Assembly (NCBI GenBank): GCA_025980505.1
Contig: JAICXI010000145.1
Span: 1-5,685 of the forward strand
Length of the DNA: 5,685 bases
Direction of reading: 5' to 3'
DNA from: a bacterium
GTDB lineage: Bacteria > Oederibacteriota > Muellerivitia > Muellerivitales > Muellerivitaceae
Shown: piece by piece, positions 4,940-5,685 of the stretch
Numbering within the stretch: the stretch's first letter is position 1
Layout: the number at the start of each line of letters is the position of its first letter
Program-made: the position numbers and the translations under genes
The notes under the pieces: generated by a model
Seen by the model: the letters and a program-made list of their open reading frames with translations, nothing else
What the model was told of the DNA's origin: nothing
The model's database searches: none

Positions 4940-5685
4940 ATGTTCGAGCGTTTCACCGAAAGAGCCAAAAAAGTCATCAACCCCCTGGCCAAGGAAGAGG
5001 CCCGGCGGCTGAACCATAATTTTATTGGAACCGAACACCTTTTGCTGGGTCTCATCCGTGAGGGGGGCGGGGTGGCGGTGGCCGTCCTGGAATCCCTGGG
5101 AGTGGACTTGGAATCGGTGCGCATTGAAGTGGAAAACCTGACGACCCCTTCGTCCGATACCTTGACCATCGGTGATCCGCAATTCACGCCTTCGGCCAAA
5201 AAGGTCCTGGAACTGGCGGCGGAGGAATCCCAAAAGCTGGGCCACAATTACATCGGCACCGAGCACCTGCTGCTGGGCCTCATCCAGGAAGGGGAGGGCG
5301 TGGCCGCCCGCGCCCTGGAGAACCTGGGCGTTTCCTATGAAAAGTCCCGGGACATGGTCATCAACCTCTTGGGCGGAACCTTCCCGAAATTTTCCAAGCA
5401 AGTGAAGAAATCCAAAACTCCGGCCCTGGACACCTTCGGCCGGGATTTGACCCAAATGGCCCGGGACGGAAAACTGGACCCGGTCATCGGCCGCGAAGAC
5501 GAAATCGAAAGGGTGATCCAAATCCTTTCCCGCCGTACCAAGAACAACCCGGTCTTGATCGGGGAACCGGGGGTCGGTAAAACCGCCATCGCGGAAGGCC
5601 TGGCCCAACGCATCAAGGAAGGCAACGTACCCGAACTCCTGCTGGACAAGCGCATCGTCACCTTGGACTTGGCGGCCTTGGTGGC
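4940..5685 (+). CDS. clpC: ATP-dependent Clp protease ATP-binding subunit ClpC, N-terminal part (3' end outside window)
   Basis: ClpC is a cytoplasmic hexameric AAA+ unfoldase that feeds substrates, including arginine-phosphorylated ones, to ClpP. The 248 codons present cover the N-terminal domain with its two Clp_N repeats (about 3-70 and 80-145), a linker (about 146-165) and the start of the first AAA+ domain, with RDLTQMARDGKLDPVIGR (168-185), RRTKNNPVLIGEPGVGKT containing Walker A (208-215, Lys214), and AIAEGLAQRI. The start MFERFTERAKKV is typical of ClpC and distinguishes it from ClpB and ClpA. GTEHLLLGLI occurs in both repeats, and its glutamates (E32 and E108) correspond to the phosphoarginine-binding E32 and E106 of B. 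subtilis ClpC, which fits the neighbouring mcsAB. The first helix has one extra residue including a proline (INPLAKEEA). The middle UVR-containing domain and second AAA+ domain would lie beyond the window. Confidence 0.96.
   Translation, partial: MFERFTERAKKVINPLAKEEARRLNHNFIGTEHLLLGLIREGGGVAVAVLESLGVDLESVRIEVENLTTPSSDTLTIGDPQFTPSAKKVLELAAEESQKLGHNYIGTEHLLLGLIQEGEGVAARALENLGVSYEKSRDMVINLLGGTFPKFSKQVKKSKTPALDTFGRDLTQMARDGKLDPVIGREDEIERVIQILSRRTKNNPVLIGEPGVGKTAIAEGLAQRIKEGNVPELLLDKRIVTLDLAALV

Noticed and set aside
4937..5608. A 223-codon open frame on the minus strand opposite clpC
   Set aside because: Composition is typical of an antisense shadow and the + strand has unmistakable ClpC motifs.

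Overview
The window comes from a G+C-rich bacterium (I estimate a little under 60% by eye) with an outer membrane. The evidence for the outer membrane is a LolC/E-type permease followed by a LolD-type ATPase, the pair that extracts lipoproteins from the inner membrane. The same strand then carries mcsA, mcsB and clpC, the protein-arginine-phosphorylation and unfoldase module best known from Gram-positive Firmicutes. Lol plus McsAB-ClpC points to a diderm lineage outside the Enterobacteria, such as a deltaproteobacterium-like group or one of the candidate diderm phyla. I cannot name the taxon from sequence alone.

Layout, all genes on the + strand: the 3' end of lysS, class II lysyl-tRNA synthetase (1-408); a short intergenic stretch filled by an inverted-repeat element (418-514); lolC/E with a TTG start (526-1779); lolD (1846-2526); a 485-bp gap made almost entirely of repeats (2527-3011); mcsA (3012-3566); mcsB two bases later (3569-4630); a 309-bp gap holding a MITE-like foldback element with a perfect 10-bp target-site duplication (4631-4939); and the first 248 codons of clpC (4940-5685, running off the end).

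How the genes fit together: LolC/E and LolD form a membrane ABC complex that hands lipoproteins to a periplasmic carrier. McsA (zinc-binding activator) and McsB (protein arginine kinase) mark damaged proteins with phosphoarginine, and ClpC recognises the mark through its N-terminal domain and feeds the protein to a protease. In this ClpC both N-terminal glutamates expected to bind phosphoarginine are present (E32, E108). McsB, however, differs from the Firmicute pattern at two informative places: Gln at the second catalytic-loop acid position, and no RDxxRA phosphoarginine-receptor motif.

Three points stand out. First, gene order looks like a splice of two known neighbourhoods, lysS-lolCD (deltaproteobacterial style) and lysS-ctsR-mcsA-mcsB-clpC (clostridial style), with no ctsR and no CtsR-type operator visible. 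Second, every substantial intergenic gap is occupied by small inverted-repeat elements of at least two families, each represented twice. Third, one of these repeats appears to supply the ribosome-binding site of lolC/E. I see no RNA genes, CRISPR arrays or complete insertion sequences, and no wholly new protein system.
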